Origin: Hydrogenophilaceae bacterium
Lineage (GTDB): Bacteria; Pseudomonadota; Gammaproteobacteria; Burkholderiales; Thiobacillaceae
Reading direction: 5' to 3'
Length of the DNA stretch: 48,791 nucleotides
Assembly (NCBI GenBank): GCA_013389025.1
Contig: JACAED010000070.1
Coordinates: 1 to 48,791, forward strand
How positions within the stretch are numbered: position 1 is the stretch's first letter; each line of letters starts with the position of its first letter. Under the pieces are notes generated by a model. It saw only the letters and a program-made list of their open reading frames with translations, did not search any database and was not told the origin of the DNA. Made by a program: the position numbers and the translations under genes. Below are positions 1 to 13,013 of this stretch, one piece after another.

Positions 1-1
1 G

Positions 2-514
2 ACCAAACAGGCCAGCGAAAACCTGCTTGCCGCTGTCGAAAGTTACGCCCGCGACAGCGGCCGTTTTGAAATCATGCGCATGCCCAGGCTGAGCAGCGAA
101 GAAGCCGAAATCGTCGAAACCCATATCGGTCTTTATGAACGCATCGCCGGCGCCATTCATGCCTACGGCCAGGGCAGGGATAGCGGCTGGGAGAGGAAGA
201 AGATCGAATGGGATTACACCCTGGGCGAAGGCCTGGCCTTTTTGCGCGAAAAAACCGGCGCAGATGCCGCCCTGATTTTCGTTGGCGCCGACATCATTTC
301 CAGCGGCGGACGCAAGGCGGCCTTCACGGTCGGGCTGCTGATCGGCATCGCCATCCCGCTCGGCCAGTCGTTCATCACGGCCGGGCTGGCCGACCTGCAA
401 ACTGGCGAAATCCACTGGCTATCCTATGACCAGAGCATGACCATGGATTCGCGCGAACCCGCCGAGGTAGAAAGCCTCGTGCGTGACTTTTTCGAAACCT
501 ATCCGGTCAAATGA
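2..514 (+). CDS. conserved hypothetical protein, 5'-truncated by window edge
   Basis: Open frame runs from base 2 (TKQASENLLAAVESYARDSGRFEIM...) through the ORF at 74..514; stop overlaps the next gene start. Confidence 0.6.
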   Translation, partial: TKQASENLLAAVESYARDSGRFEIMRMPRLSSEEAEIVETHIGLYERIAGAIHAYGQGRDSGWERKKIEWDYTLGEGLAFLREKTGADAALIFVGADIISSGGRKAAFTVGLLIGIAIPLGQSFITAGLADLQTGEIHWLSYDQSMTMDSREPAEVESLVRDFFETYPVK

Positions 515-1632
515 TCCGTTTGATTGTCCACGCCCTGCTGCTGACGAGCACCATCGCGCTTGCCGACGACATCCTGCCCTGGACAACAGCAACTGACGCC
601 GAGGCGCTAGAACGCGAGGAACGAAACCTGTGGGCTGATGCCGCCGAATTCGACAAGGCGCTGGAACGCGCCGGGATGGTCCGCAACGACCCGGCGCTCA
701 ACGCCTATCTGCAAGGCATCCTGAACAAACTGTATCCCGAGTTTGCCGGCCGTCTTCGCATCCGCGCCCTGAATGCACCGCACCTCAACGCCTTTGCCCT
801 CCCCAATGGCAGCATTTACATCAATACCGGCCTGCTGGCCAGGCTGCAAAACGAAGCCCAGCTCGCTACCGTGCTGGCGCATGAAGGTGTACATTTTGTT
901 CATCGCCACTCGTTCCAGCAAAGCGAAAGGCTCAAGAATTCGACAGCCCTTGCACTGCTCATCGGCATGCTGGGCGTGCCTCTGGTTGGTGACATCATTG
1001 CGCTTTCCTCCATGACGGGCTTTTCGCAGGAACATGAAACCGAAGCCGACAGCATCGGCTACCAGCGGTTAATCGCTGCGGGGTATTCAGCGAAGGAGGC
1101 ACCGAGGGCCTTCGAACACCTGATTGCGGAAATCAAGGCGCTCGATATCGATGAGCCTTTCTTCTTCGCCAGCCACCCGAAATTGCAGGATCGTGTTCAT
1201 AACTTCAGTGAACTTACAAAAACTGCCGTCAACGGGAAAACTGGTTATGGAGACTTTTTAAGGTATGTCAGCCCGGTCAGGCTTTTCACGCTGGAGGAAT
1301 ACCTGACCGCCTATCGTTTCAAACAACTGATTCTGATCTTGAGCGACCCCGAACGGCGCAAGGAATATCCGCCGGAGGCGTCCTACTACCTGGGTGAAGC
1401 CTACCGGCTGCGCGGCAAGGAGGGCGATCTCGCCCTGGCGGAGCAGCAGTACCTTCACGCCCTTGAACTGGCACCGAATTTTGCCCCGACCCACCGTGCG
1501 CTGGGCCTGATTCATTTCAAGCGTGGCGAAAAGGCCTTGGCCGCTCCACTTTTCAAACGCTACCTGGAATTGGCTCCGGATGCCCCGGATCGAGGCTATG
1601 TGGAGCACTACTTGAAGGACGCCGGCCTCTGA
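511..1632 (+). CDS. M48-family metallopeptidase with C-terminal TPR repeats, exported (BepA-like)
   Basis: N-terminal signal peptide; HEGVH zinc motif (VLAHEGVHFVHRH) and downstream ETEAD; TPR-like C-terminus. Confidence 0.85.
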   Translation: MIRLIVHALLLTSTIALADDILPWTTATDAEALEREERNLWADAAEFDKALERAGMVRNDPALNAYLQGILNKLYPEFAGRLRIRALNAPHLNAFALPNGSIYINTGLLARLQNEAQLATVLAHEGVHFVHRHSFQQSERLKNSTALALLIGMLGVPLVGDIIALSSMTGFSQEHETEADSIGYQRLIAAGYSAKEAPRAFEHLIAEIKALDIDEPFFFASHPKLQDRVHNFSELTKTAVNGKTGYGDFLRYVSPVRLFTLEEYLTAYRFKQLILILSDPERRKEYPPEASYYLGEAYRLRGKEGDLALAEQQYLHALELAPNFAPTHRALGLIHFKRGEKALAAPLFKRYLELAPDAPDRGYVEHYLKDAGL

Positions 1633-2183
1633 TGCGCAAGCTTATCCACGCCCTGTTGCTGACCTTGTTCATGGCCGGATGCGCGCCGTGGTCGGCAGTC
1701 GATCCCAACAGCCGTCTGATCAGGGTCAAGGGCGATTATAGCCTTGAAGCGCCTAACGGCTGGGTACGACGCAACTACGATGTCTATGATGTGTTTCTGT
1801 CGCGCGATGGGCCCTTGCTCAATTTCATCGCAATCGACCGCGAAAAACACGATCGCGAACTGCCAAGAACAAAACGCAAGACCAGCGCCGGCTTGTTGCC
1901 GCAGGAAGTCGCCGAACTGGTCATTGCCGAGCAAAAGGCCGTGGACAGCCGGGGCAGCTTTACGGTGCTATCCAATCAGCCCGCGATGCTGGGCGGCAAG
2001 CCTGCCGTACGAGTGCACACCCGCTGGAAAATCGAACGCGGCCTGCCCATCGAGCGCCTGACCTATTCCCTGGTTGACCAGAAAGGCCGTCTGGCGTTCA
2101 TCTATGAAGCGCCGGGACTGGTGTATTTTCCCAAGGCCTTGGCGGACTTCGAGGCCGCAATGAAAACCGTGGTCTTTCAGTAG
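1632..2183 (+). CDS. putative lipoprotein, hypothetical
   Basis: Lipobox-like N-terminus MRKLIHALLLTLFMAGCAP; overlaps preceding stop. Confidence 0.65.
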   Translation: MRKLIHALLLTLFMAGCAPWSAVDPNSRLIRVKGDYSLEAPNGWVRRNYDVYDVFLSRDGPLLNFIAIDREKHDRELPRTKRKTSAGLLPQEVAELVIAEQKAVDSRGSFTVLSNQPAMLGGKPAVRVHTRWKIERGLPIERLTYSLVDQKGRLAFIYEAPGLVYFPKALADFEAAMKTVVFQ

Positions 2184-2188
2184 CACGA

Positions 2189-3529
2189 TTACTTGCCGAT
2201 GCAAAACCGGCTGAATATTTCGCCCAGCAAATCATCCGGGGTAAATTCCCCCGTGATTTCCGATAATGCTTCCTGTGCCAGGCGCAACTCTTCTGCCTGC
2301 AACTCCTGCTGGCCCGATAATTCCAGCACCCTTTTCAGATGCCATTGCGCGCGGCCGAGCGCGTCGAGATGGCGGCGGCGCGCCATGAAGCCGCCTTCTC
2401 CCGCCGGTTGCCAGCCTGCAATTCGCAGCAATTCCGTCCGCAACAAATCGATGCCTTCCCCGGTTTTCGCGGAGAGCCAGACTTCGGTCCCTGATTCACA
2501 GCGGGGCGCTTCGCCGGAAAGATCTATCTTGTTGTGAACCGTCATGCGGGTAATCCCGGCTGGCAGTCTTTCGATGATCTTTTGCTCTGCTTCGCCCAAT
2601 CCGTGCTGGCTGTCGACCAGCAGGAGCGCGATGCCCGCTTGTTCGACCGCAGCCCAGGTGCGGGCAATGCCCATCTTCTCGACTGTGTCCGAGGTCTCGC
2701 GCAGCCCGGCGGTATCAATGAGATGAAAGCTTACGCCCGAGAGCAAGACTTCTTGTCGCACCGCATCGCGCGTCGTGCCCGCAATGTCGGTAACGATGGC
2801 GACCTCCTGTCCGGCCAGCGCATTCATCAGGCTGGACTTGCCGACATTCGGCTGGCCGATCAGGGCGACATGCACGCCTTCGCGCAACAAAGCGCCCTGC
2901 TTTGCCGCAGCCAGCACCCCGGCCAGTTCTTCCAGCGTGGCCATAGTGCCCCTGCGGACTTTTTCCCGTTCCACCTCGACGATGTCTTCCTCTTCGGGGA
3001 AATCCAGGCTCGCCTCCACGCGCATGCGCAGTTCGGTCAAGCGCTGCTGCATGGCCTGTATCCGCCGTGAAAATTCGCCCGTCAGTGAATGCAAGGCCGA
3101 TCGGGCGGCTTCGATGGATGAAGCGTCGATCAGATCAGCAACGCTTTCAGCCTGCGCCAGATCCAGCTTGCCATTGAGAAATGCGCGCAGGCTGAACTCG
3201 CCCGGCATGGCCAGCCTGGCCCCAAGTTCGAGACAGCGATCAAGAAGTGCCTGCATGACCGCTGGACCACCATGGCCTTGCAATTCCAGAACATGCTCGC
3301 CGGTAAACGAATGCGGCGCGGGAAAATACAAGGCAATGCCCTCATCGATCGGCTCACTGCTGGCATCCATAAAACGGGTGAACTTTGCGTAACGTGCCTT
3401 GGGTAAATTGCCGATCAACCCGGCTGCAATCGCTGTTAAATCATGCCCCGACAGGCGCACCACTCCTATGCCGCCACGCCCCGGCGGCGTGGCAAGGGCG
3501 CAGATGGCATCCACTTTATTTATTGGCAT
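2189..3529 (-). CDS. mnmE: tRNA uridine-5-carboxymethylaminomethyl(34) synthesis GTPase MnmE
   Basis: MnmE N-terminus ([22 protein letters not shown]), G1 [13 protein letters not shown]-terminal FCIGK. Confidence 0.97.
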   Translation of the reverse strand: MPINKVDAICALATPPGRGGIGVVRLSGHDLTAIAAGLIGNLPKARYAKFTRFMDASSEPIDEGIALYFPAPHSFTGEHVLELQGHGGPAVMQALLDRCLELGARLAMPGEFSLRAFLNGKLDLAQAESVADLIDASSIEAARSALHSLTGEFSRRIQAMQQRLTELRMRVEASLDFPEEEDIVEVEREKVRRGTMATLEELAGVLAAAKQGALLREGVHVALIGQPNVGKSSLMNALAGQEVAIVTDIAGTTRDAVRQEVLLSGVSFHLIDTAGLRETSDTVEKMGIARTWAAVEQAGIALLLVDSQHGLGEAEQKIIERLPAGITRMTVHNKIDLSGEAPRCESGTEVWLSAKTGEGIDLLRTELLRIAGWQPAGEGGFMARRRHLDALGRAQWHLKRVLELSGQQELQAEELRLAQEALSEITGEFTPDDLLGEIFSRFCIGK

Positions 3530-5150
3530 GGGCAGCAGCGCTGCCGGTATCGAACTTCTTGTTCATGTACCACTGCTGGGCAATGGACAGGATGTTGTTG
3601 ACCAGCCAGTACAGCACCAGGCCGGAGGCGAAGAAAATGAACATCACGCTGAACACGATGGGCATGGCCATCATCACCTTGGCCTGGATAGGATCGGGCG
3701 GCGTGGGATTGAGCTTGACCTGGATGATGGAGGTAATGCCCATCAACACCGGCAGCACATAGAACGGGTCGGGCGCGGATAGATCGGTAATCCACCCCAT
3801 CCAGGGTGCGCCGCGCATTTCCACCGCGGCGATCAGCACATAGTACAGGGCAATGAAGACTGGTATCTGCAACAAAATGGGCATGCAACCGCCGAGCGGG
3901 TTGACTTTCTCCTTCTTGTACATGTCCGCCATGGCTTGATGCAGTTTCTGGCGGTCTTCCCCATACATCTCCTTCATCTTCTGCAGCTTGGGAGCCAGCG
4001 CGCGCATCTGCGCCATGCCCTTGTAGCCCGATGCAGACAAGGGGAACAGCGCAAGTTTCAGCAGCACGGTAAAAATCACGATGGACCAGCCCCAGTTGCC
4101 GACAAGAACATGTATTTTTTCAATGATCCAGAACATGGGGGCCGCCAGCGGCGTCAACCAGCCATAGTCACGGGTGAGATCCAGCCCCGGCGCAGCGGCT
4201 TCCAGATTCTTCTGGATCTGCGGGCCGACATACAGGCCCGAATTCAGTGTCATTGACTGACCCGCCGCCAGCATTCCATAAGCCTGCTTATACCCTGCCG
4301 AATACAGGTCATCGCCCAGCTTGTCGACGTAATAGGTTCGATCGCTTCCTGTCCTGGGCAGCCAGGCTGCAACGAAATGATGCTGCAGCATGCCGACCCA
4401 GCCATCCTTTGCGGACTTCTGGAAATCGGCATCCCCATCGGCAATGTCGTCAAAATTGATCTTCTGAAACTTGGCGGATTCGGTATAAACCGCCGGACCG
4501 GTAAAGGTGTACATGAATCTGGATTCACCCGCTGGCGGCTGGCCGTTGCGCACCAGCTGACCATATCGTTCCAGCCGAACGGGCTGAGCGCCGGAATTTG
4601 TGATCTTTTCAATGACTTCGATCCGGTAACTGCCTCGCTTGAAGACGTAGGTCTTCTCCACAGTTACACCTGTTTGCGGATTGATCCATGTCATCGGAAT
4701 GCCAAGGGTCTCTCCACTTAATTTGTAAGTGCCCGGGATCAGCTGGAAAACATCCTTGTGCGTGGGCAAACCCCACAGCAGACCACTTTGAATGACATAA
4801 GGCCGATCCGCTTTCTCCTGAAGCAGCACCAGGGTTTTTTTCGGATCGTCGACTTCATGGTATTGGATCAATTCGAGCTTGCGCAGGTCGCCGCCATTTG
4901 CATCGATTTCCACGCGCATCACATCCGTTTCGACAATGGCACGCGCGCCGGATGTCAGTCCTGCGGTCTGCGGACCCTGCTGACCGGGAACCGGAGCAGG
5001 TTGCGATCCCTGTGGCACTCCGCTTGCCGGTAGCTGCCGCGTCTGCGCCTCTGTCGCGACTGGCGGCTGATCCTTGGCCTGCCAGGCATCCCATAACAAC
5101 AGGAGCGAGAATGAAAACACCACGAAAAGTATCAGACGTTGATTGTCCAT
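3516..5150 (-). CDS. yidC: membrane protein insertase YidC
   Basis: [25 protein letters not shown]-terminus and 60KD_IMP core; synteny with rnpA/rpmH. Confidence 0.97.
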   Translation of the reverse strand: MDNQRLILFVVFSFSLLLLWDAWQAKDQPPVATEAQTRQLPASGVPQGSQPAPVPGQQGPQTAGLTSGARAIVETDVMRVEIDANGGDLRKLELIQYHEVDDPKKTLVLLQEKADRPYVIQSGLLWGLPTHKDVFQLIPGTYKLSGETLGIPMTWINPQTGVTVEKTYVFKRGSYRIEVIEKITNSGAQPVRLERYGQLVRNGQPPAGESRFMYTFTGPAVYTESAKFQKINFDDIADGDADFQKSAKDGWVGMLQHHFVAAWLPRTGSDRTYYVDKLGDDLYSAGYKQAYGMLAAGQSMTLNSGLYVGPQIQKNLEAAAPGLDLTRDYGWLTPLAAPMFWIIEKIHVLVGNWGWSIVIFTVLLKLALFPLSASGYKGMAQMRALAPKLQKMKEMYGEDRQKLHQAMADMYKKEKVNPLGGCMPILLQIPVFIALYYVLIAAVEMRGAPWMGWITDLSAPDPFYVLPVLMGITSIIQVKLNPTPPDPIQAKVMMAMPIVFSVMFIFFASGLVLYWLVNNILSIAQQWYMNKKFDTGSAAAHANK

Positions 5151-5197
5151 GTTTGAGAACTCGACCTTGTTGCGGCGTTTATCGTAGTTTGAATTTG

Positions 5198-5407
5198 TTA
5201 AGGTACCGGGTCATGCCCGCCGGGACAGCCCGGCCTGCAACGACCAATGCGTTTGATTGCCAGCCAGCCGCCCCTGATTGCCCCGTGTTTGCGCAACGCT
5301 TCCAGCGTGTACTCGGAGCAGGTTGGCAAATACCGGCAGCTGGGCGGCAATAAAGGGCTGATCAGGTATTGATAGCCCTTTACCAGCCAGATCAGCACTT
5401 GCCGCAT
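5198..5407 (-). CDS. yidD: membrane protein insertion efficiency factor YidD
   Basis: [31 protein letters not shown] signature. Confidence 0.95.
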   Translation of the reverse strand: MRQVLIWLVKGYQYLISPLLPPSCRYLPTCSEYTLEALRKHGAIRGGWLAIKRIGRCRPGCPGGHDPVP

Positions 5408-5745
5408 TTGGCTGCCGCGCTGACTAACGCCACCCGCAGATCCTCGGTGAGCGAACCTTCTCCGGGTTGACTGCTGGGCCTGACAACCAGATCCAGCGCA
5501 GGTAGCGCATTGGCCGACAGCCTGAAGGTTTCACGGATCAACCGGCGCATCCGGTTACGATCCACCGCCCGCGCAAACAGGCGCTTGGACACAATCATGC
5601 CCAATCGTGCATGGCCCAATTCATTGGGCTTGCTCATCACCTGAAAATAGCGTGAGCGCACCGCGCACCGGTAAGTCATCACCGCTTCAAACTCCGCCGC
5701 CCGCAACAGGCGCAGGCGGCGTGAAAACGTCTGTCCGGCGGACAA
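5392..5745 (-). CDS. rnpA: ribonuclease P protein component
   Basis: [29 protein letters not shown] signature; between yidD and rpmH. Confidence 0.95.
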   Translation of the reverse strand: MSAGQTFSRRLRLLRAAEFEAVMTYRCAVRSRYFQVMSKPNELGHARLGMIVSKRLFARAVDRNRMRRLIRETFRLSANALPALDLVVRPSSQPGEGSLTEDLRVALVSAAAKCGKC

Positions 5746-5754
5746 TCGGAAATC

Positions 5755-5889
5755 TTAAACCGCCAGGCGGTGGCGGCCCTTGGCGCGGCGTGCGTTGATG
5801 ACGGCGCGGCCGCCGCGAGTCTTCATGCGAACGAGGAAACCGTGAGTGCGCTTGCGACGGGTAACGGAAGGCTGGTAGGTACGTTTCAT
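5755..5889 (-). CDS. rpmH: 50S ribosomal protein L34
   Basis: [44 protein letters not shown]; start placed at 5889 rather than the longer ORF start at 5979. Confidence 0.97.
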   Translation of the reverse strand: MKRTYQPSVTRRKRTHGFLVRMKTRGGRAVINARRAKGRHRLAV

Positions 5890-6002
5890 TTTGCTGCCTT
5901 TTCGATAAAAACGGGCTAAAAAGCCCTGAAAAAACCGCTTATTAGACGCGCCAAGACCCCGATTTGTCAAGGCAGTCATTTATTTATCTTGTTTTACGGA
6001 CC

Positions 6003-6011
6003 TGTGGATAA
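6003..6011 (-). promoter_or_regulatory. perfect DnaA box upstream of dnaA
   Basis: TGTGGATAA (reverse complement TTATCCACA) in the rpmH/dnaA divergent intergenic region. Confidence 0.7.
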
Positions 6012-6060
6012 TTTCCCCGATGGGAGTAAAATTCATTACCTGATACGCACCCCAATTCTA

Positions 6061-7425
6061 ATGGTCTCCGCTTCCCCCACGTCTTTCGAATCCTTTTGGG
6101 ACAATTGTCTTGCTCGCTTGCGTAGCGAACTGACCCCTCAGCAGTTCAATACCTGGATCAAGCCGCTTTCTTGCCATGAAAATGATGGGGTTTTGCTGAT
6201 TTCGGCACCCAATCGATTTGTGCTGGATTGGATACGCGACAAGTTCTCCATCCGTCTGGAGGAATGGGCGCAAGACTACTATGGCGCTGCCAGAACCCTG
6301 GAATTTTCGCTGCAGCCCAAATCCGCCGGACAACAGTCTTCTACCAATATTCCCTTGGCCGTTTCCTCACCTTCGGCAGGCATCCAGCCAGAGAACAGCA
6401 TGCCTGGCATGCGCATCAACCCCCAATTTACCTTTGATACCTTCGTCAGCGGTCGCGCCAACCAGTTGGCCCGTGCCGCAGCCATGCAGATAACGGAAAA
6501 CCCTGGACTGGCCTACAACCCCATGTTCATATACGGGGGCGTTGGTCTTGGCAAGACCCATCTTTTGCAGGCAATAGGCAACCAGATACGCCTTGCCAAC
6601 CCGGCGGCTCGCATCAGTTATATCCACGCCAACGATTATGTGAACGACATGGTGAAAGCCTATCGTCATCGCAATTTCGAGGACTTCAAGAAACATTACT
6701 TGTCACTCGATGTGCTGCTGATCGACGACATCCAGTTCTTTGCGCAAAAAGACCGCACCCAGGAAGAATTTTTTTATGTTTTCAATGGACTGATTGAAAA
6801 CAAGAAGCAGATCGTCATCACCAGCGATACCTTTCCCAAGGACCTTGCCGGCATCGAGGACCGCCTGAAATCTCGCTTCGCCTGGGGATTGACAGTCGCC
6901 ATCGAACCGCCAGAACTCGAAATGCGCGTGGCCATCCTGCAGAAAAAGGCTCAGACTGATAACATCAAGCTGGATGAAAATGTGGCTTTTTTCATCGCCA
7001 AACAGGTGCGCTCAAACGTCCGTGAACTCGAGGGTGCGCTCAAACGCGTGGTGGCTTATGCACGCTTTACCGAAAAACCCATGACACTCGATCTGGTCAA
7101 GGATGCGCTGCGCGACCTGATCGCCTCGGCCCACAAGCAGGTTTCCATCGAAAACATCCAGAAAACCGTGGCCGACTTTTACAAGATCAAGGTCGCGGAC
7201 ATGTTCTCAAAGAAGCGCACCCGCAATCTGGCCAGACCACGCCAGATTGCCATGGCACTGGCCAAGGAACTGACTCATCTTTCCCTGCCGGAAATCGGTG
7301 ATGCATTTGGCGGACGTGATCACACCACCGTCCTGCACGCCTGCCGCAAAGTCGCCGAACTGCGCGAACAGGAACAGGACATCAGCCGGGATTATCTGGT
7401 TCTATTGCAGACCCTGACAAGTTGA
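6061..7425 (+). CDS. dnaA: chromosomal replication initiator protein DnaA
   Basis: FESFWDNCLARLRSELTPQQFNTWIKPL; Walker A GGVGLGKTHLLQAIGN; GGRDHTTVLHA; start placed at MVSASPTS. Confidence 0.97.
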   Translation: MVSASPTSFESFWDNCLARLRSELTPQQFNTWIKPLSCHENDGVLLISAPNRFVLDWIRDKFSIRLEEWAQDYYGAARTLEFSLQPKSAGQQSSTNIPLAVSSPSAGIQPENSMPGMRINPQFTFDTFVSGRANQLARAAAMQITENPGLAYNPMFIYGGVGLGKTHLLQAIGNQIRLANPAARISYIHANDYVNDMVKAYRHRNFEDFKKHYLSLDVLLIDDIQFFAQKDRTQEEFFYVFNGLIENKKQIVITSDTFPKDLAGIEDRLKSRFAWGLTVAIEPPELEMRVAILQKKAQTDNIKLDENVAFFIAKQVRSNVRELEGALKRVVAYARFTEKPMTLDLVKDALRDLIASAHKQVSIENIQKTVADFYKIKVADMFSKKRTRNLARPRQIAMALAKELTHLSLPEIGDAFGGRDHTTVLHACRKVAELREQEQDISRDYLVLLQTLTS

Positions 7426-7614
7426 CAAAGTGGGTATAAGTTTGAAAAAGAAGCTGGCATATCTTTCCGAACCTGAAACTGTCCACATCCATCCACAAGG
7501 ATACCGGGCTTATCCACCAGTCCTGCCAACTGACAAAGCCAGTTCCTGCATGGTTTCAGGCACCTTATCCCCGGTTTTTCCATCCACCAAATAACGAACA
7601 TAAGGAATATATAA
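7426..7614 (+). other. candidate replication origin (oriC) region between dnaA and dnaN
   Basis: Cluster of DnaA-box-like sequences (TTATCCACC at 7510; CTGTCCACA at 7479; CCATCCACA at 7489; TTATCCCCG at 7565) followed by an AT-rich stretch. Confidence 0.5.
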
Positions 7615-8718
7615 ATGGTACTACTGGAAACAGAACGCAACAGTTTGCTGACTCCGCTAGCCGCCACCGTCGGTGTCGTGGAAAAACGCCATACCCTGCC
7701 CATCCTTTCCAATGTTCTGTTGCAACGCCAGAACGGACGCCTCTCGTTGCTGGCAACCGATCTGGAATTGCAGGTCAGTACGGCGCTGGAAGGCAAGCCA
7801 GGAGAAGATTTTTCGATAACCGTCGCCGCGCGCAAGCTGTTCGATATCGTGCGTGCCCTGCCGGAAGATGCCAAGGTCAAGCTGGACAGCAAGGACAGCC
7901 AGGTCGAAGTCAAGGCAGGAAAATCGAAGTTCACACTGCAAACCCTGCCCTCGGCGGATTTCCCTCGCATGGAAACAGGAGCAGGCGTGACGGGCGAAGT
8001 GACCCTGCCGCAAAAGACGCTCAGGCATCTGTTGCAGCTTGTGCAATTCGCCATGGCGCAGCAGGACATCCGTTATTACCTGAACGGGATGCTGCTGGTA
8101 CTGGATGCCACAACCCTGAGGGTGGTGGCCACAGACGGTCACCGTCTTTCACTTGCTGAAACCAGACTGGAAAAAGCCGGTCCGCAGAAGGAAGTCATCA
8201 TCCCGCGCAAAACCGTTATCGAACTCTCCAAACTGCTTCAGGAAACCGAAGATCCGGTAACCCTGCGCGTGGGCGAAAACCAGGTTACCATCGAACTGGG
8301 TAGCACCCAGCTGGTTTCCAAAATCGTCGATGGCAAATTCCCTGACTACCAGCGCGTGGTGCCGGTCGGTCATGACAAGAATCTCGTCGTGAACCGGCAA
8401 ATGGCCAGCCAGGCCCTGCAACGCGCGGCGATACTTTCCAATGAAAAATTCCGTGGCGTGCGGCTGGTGATGAGCGCCAATTCGCTCAATGTCGTCTGCA
8501 ACAACAACGAGCAGGAAGAAGCGCAGGAAGAGATCGAAGCCAAATACAGTTCAGAACCGCTGGATATCGGCTTCAACGTCACTTATCTGCAGGATGGTCT
8601 GAACGCACTCTCTGCAGAGGAAGTCACCCTGTCCTTCTCCGATCCCAACAGCAGCATGCTGCTTACGACGGAAACCGAGCCAGGCTTCAAGTACGTCGTG
8701 ATGCCCATGCGCATATAG
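7615..8718 (+). CDS. dnaN: DNA polymerase III subunit beta
   Basis: KRHTLPILSNVLL, FPDYQRVVP, C-terminal YVVMPMRI. Confidence 0.97.
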   Translation: MVLLETERNSLLTPLAATVGVVEKRHTLPILSNVLLQRQNGRLSLLATDLELQVSTALEGKPGEDFSITVAARKLFDIVRALPEDAKVKLDSKDSQVEVKAGKSKFTLQTLPSADFPRMETGAGVTGEVTLPQKTLRHLLQLVQFAMAQQDIRYYLNGMLLVLDATTLRVVATDGHRLSLAETRLEKAGPQKEVIIPRKTVIELSKLLQETEDPVTLRVGENQVTIELGSTQLVSKIVDGKFPDYQRVVPVGHDKNLVVNRQMASQALQRAAILSNEKFRGVRLVMSANSLNVVCNNNEQEEAQEEIEAKYSSEPLDIGFNVTYLQDGLNALSAEEVTLSFSDPNSSMLLTTETEPGFKYVVMPMRI

Positions 8719-11208
<2,490 letters not shown>

Positions 11209-11263
11209 CGCAGGGAAACGAACCATTTTTATTCGCAAGTTAGTGGTGTCATGAACTGAAGGT

Positions 11264-12139
11264 ATGTTCAAAGCTTCCTTCCATCCCTTCCTGATCCCAG
11301 ACGACAACAGCTTCAAGCTGAACAAAGCCGCTACCGAACCTGGTAAAAAAGCGCCTGATGACGAGGAATGTGAACGCAGGCTGGCGGCGTGCGTGGAAGA
11401 AATCGCTGACCTGCAGCACATTTTGTATGCGCATGACCGCTACGCGTTGCTGCTGGTTTTTCAGGCCATGGATGCGGCAGGCAAGGATGGCACGATCCGT
11501 GCGGTGCTCTCCGGGGTGAATCCGGCGGGGTGTCATGTCACATCGTTCAAGGTGCCGTCGGCCGAAGAGCTCGATCATGATTTTCTCTGGCGCACCACGC
11601 GCCATTTGCCCGAGCGCGGGCGCATCGGCGTGTTCAACCGCAGTTATTACGAGGAAGTACTGGTGGTTCGCGTGCATCCGGAATTCCTTGGCGCGCAGCG
11701 CTTGCCGAATGGGGTCAACAACAGGAATTTCTGGCAATGGCGGTATGAATCCATCCGCGAGCACGAGCAGCATCTCGCCCGCAATGGCACGGTGATCCTG
11801 AAATTCTTCCTTAATGTGTCGAAGGACGAACAGCGCAAGCGCTTCCTCTCACGCCTGGAGGAGCCGGAAAAGCACTGGAAGTTTTCCGAGAAGGATGTTG
11901 CCGAGCGCGAGCACTGGGACCAGTACATGGCGGCTTATGAAGAAGCGCTGAACGAAACCTCGCGCCCATGGGCGCCATGGTATGCCATTCCCGCCGACAA
12001 CAAGGATTTCATGCGCCTGACCGTGGCCGAGATCATTCGCGATACCTTGAAGGCTCTCAACTTGTCTTACCCCAGGCCTGATCCGCAAGCGCTGTCGCGT
12101 TTCAATGAAATGCGCGCCATGCTTGAAAAGGACAAGTAG
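11264..12139 (+). CDS. ppk2: PPK2-family polyphosphate kinase
   Basis: LLLVFQAMDAAGKDGTIRAVLSGVNPAG, FNRSYYEEVLVVRVHP, FFLNVSKDEQRKRFLSRLEEPEKHWKFSEKD. Confidence 0.93.
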   Translation: MFKASFHPFLIPDDNSFKLNKAATEPGKKAPDDEECERRLAACVEEIADLQHILYAHDRYALLLVFQAMDAAGKDGTIRAVLSGVNPAGCHVTSFKVPSAEELDHDFLWRTTRHLPERGRIGVFNRSYYEEVLVVRVHPEFLGAQRLPNGVNNRNFWQWRYESIREHEQHLARNGTVILKFFLNVSKDEQRKRFLSRLEEPEKHWKFSEKDVAEREHWDQYMAAYEEALNETSRPWAPWYAIPADNKDFMRLTVAEIIRDTLKALNLSYPRPDPQALSRFNEMRAMLEKDK

Positions 12140-12230
12140 CGGCTGGCGGAATTAACATTCTGGCTCTTTGCATTTCCCGTCCAGCTGATAACCTGAAATC
12201 ACAGACTTTATTAACGAGGAGGGAAAAATC

Positions 12231-12431
12231 ATGTCCGTCGCAAAAACCATTGAAGTCACGTCCAGCTCAAAGAAAAGTTTTGATGATGCCATCAAGGCCG
12301 GTGTGGCCAAGGCTGCTGAAACGCTGGCCAACATTACCGGCGCCTGGGTACAGGATCAGGAAGTGGTGGTCAGCAAGGGGAAGATCACCGAATACCGCGT
12401 GCGCATGAAGCTGACCTTCGTCTTGAAGTAA
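12231..12431 (+). CDS. dodecin family flavoprotein
   Basis: 66-aa protein SVAKTIEVTSSSKKSFDDAIKAGVAKAAETLANITGAWV...YRVRMKLTFVL. Confidence 0.92.
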   Translation: MSVAKTIEVTSSSKKSFDDAIKAGVAKAAETLANITGAWVQDQEVVVSKGKITEYRVRMKLTFVLK

Positions 12432-12941
12432 TCAGGGCTCACGCAATAGCCGCTGAATCCGTGCCTCGGTTTCGGCATGGCGGCCTTCGCCGAAATGCCG
12501 GTAACACATTTCGCCAGATTTGTTCAGCAGGTACATCGCGGGCCAGTAACGGTTGGACCAGCGATTCCAGATGGCGTAGTCGTTGTCCAGCACGACAGGG
12601 TAGGCGATGCCGTTTTCGTTCAGGTATTTCCTCACCCGCCTGGGGTCGGCCTCGTGGGCGAACTCCGGCGTGTGCACGCCGATCACCACCAGCCCTTCGC
12701 TGGCGTAACGCGTGTGCCATTGTTTGACGTAGGGCTCGACGTTGCGGCAGTTGTAGCATCCAAACGTCCAGAATTCGACCAGCACGACTTTTCTCCTGAG
12801 CTGAGCCAGGGATAGCGGCGAACTGTTGAACCAGGGGCCGGTTCCGGAAATGTCCGGCGCATCGACGCACGACTGCGCAAGCAGGGGGTTGGGCAGCATG
12901 GCGGCAATGCCAGCCAGAAGAATGTTTCGGCGGGTGATCAT
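12432..12941 (-). CDS. exported thioredoxin-like (redoxin/TlpA-type) protein with CYNC active site
   Basis: Signal peptide with RR; VVLVEFWTFGCYNCRNVEPYVKQW; cis-Pro region YWPAMYLLNKSG. Confidence 0.8.
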   Translation of the reverse strand: MITRRNILLAGIAAMLPNPLLAQSCVDAPDISGTGPWFNSSPLSLAQLRRKVVLVEFWTFGCYNCRNVEPYVKQWHTRYASEGLVVIGVHTPEFAHEADPRRVRKYLNENGIAYPVVLDNDYAIWNRWSNRYWPAMYLLNKSGEMCYRHFGEGRHAETEARIQRLLREP

Positions 12942-13013
12942 GGGTGTCTCCTGATTTTCGTGTTTGTCGTTCGATAAATCGAAGCCTTACAGCCGGGCGG
13001 GTAAAATCCCGGC

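Noticed and set aside
2534-3070. Long plus-strand ORFs antisense to mnmE (and similar ORFs antisense to topA, trkA, glgP and the ATP-grasp gene)
   Set aside because: Opposite-strand frames in G+C-rich coding DNA; the sense frames are clear conserved proteins.
12429-12434. Dodecin and thioredoxin-like genes meeting stop-to-stop with no spacer
   Set aside because: Compact convergent arrangement is unremarkable and no bidirectional terminator was seen.
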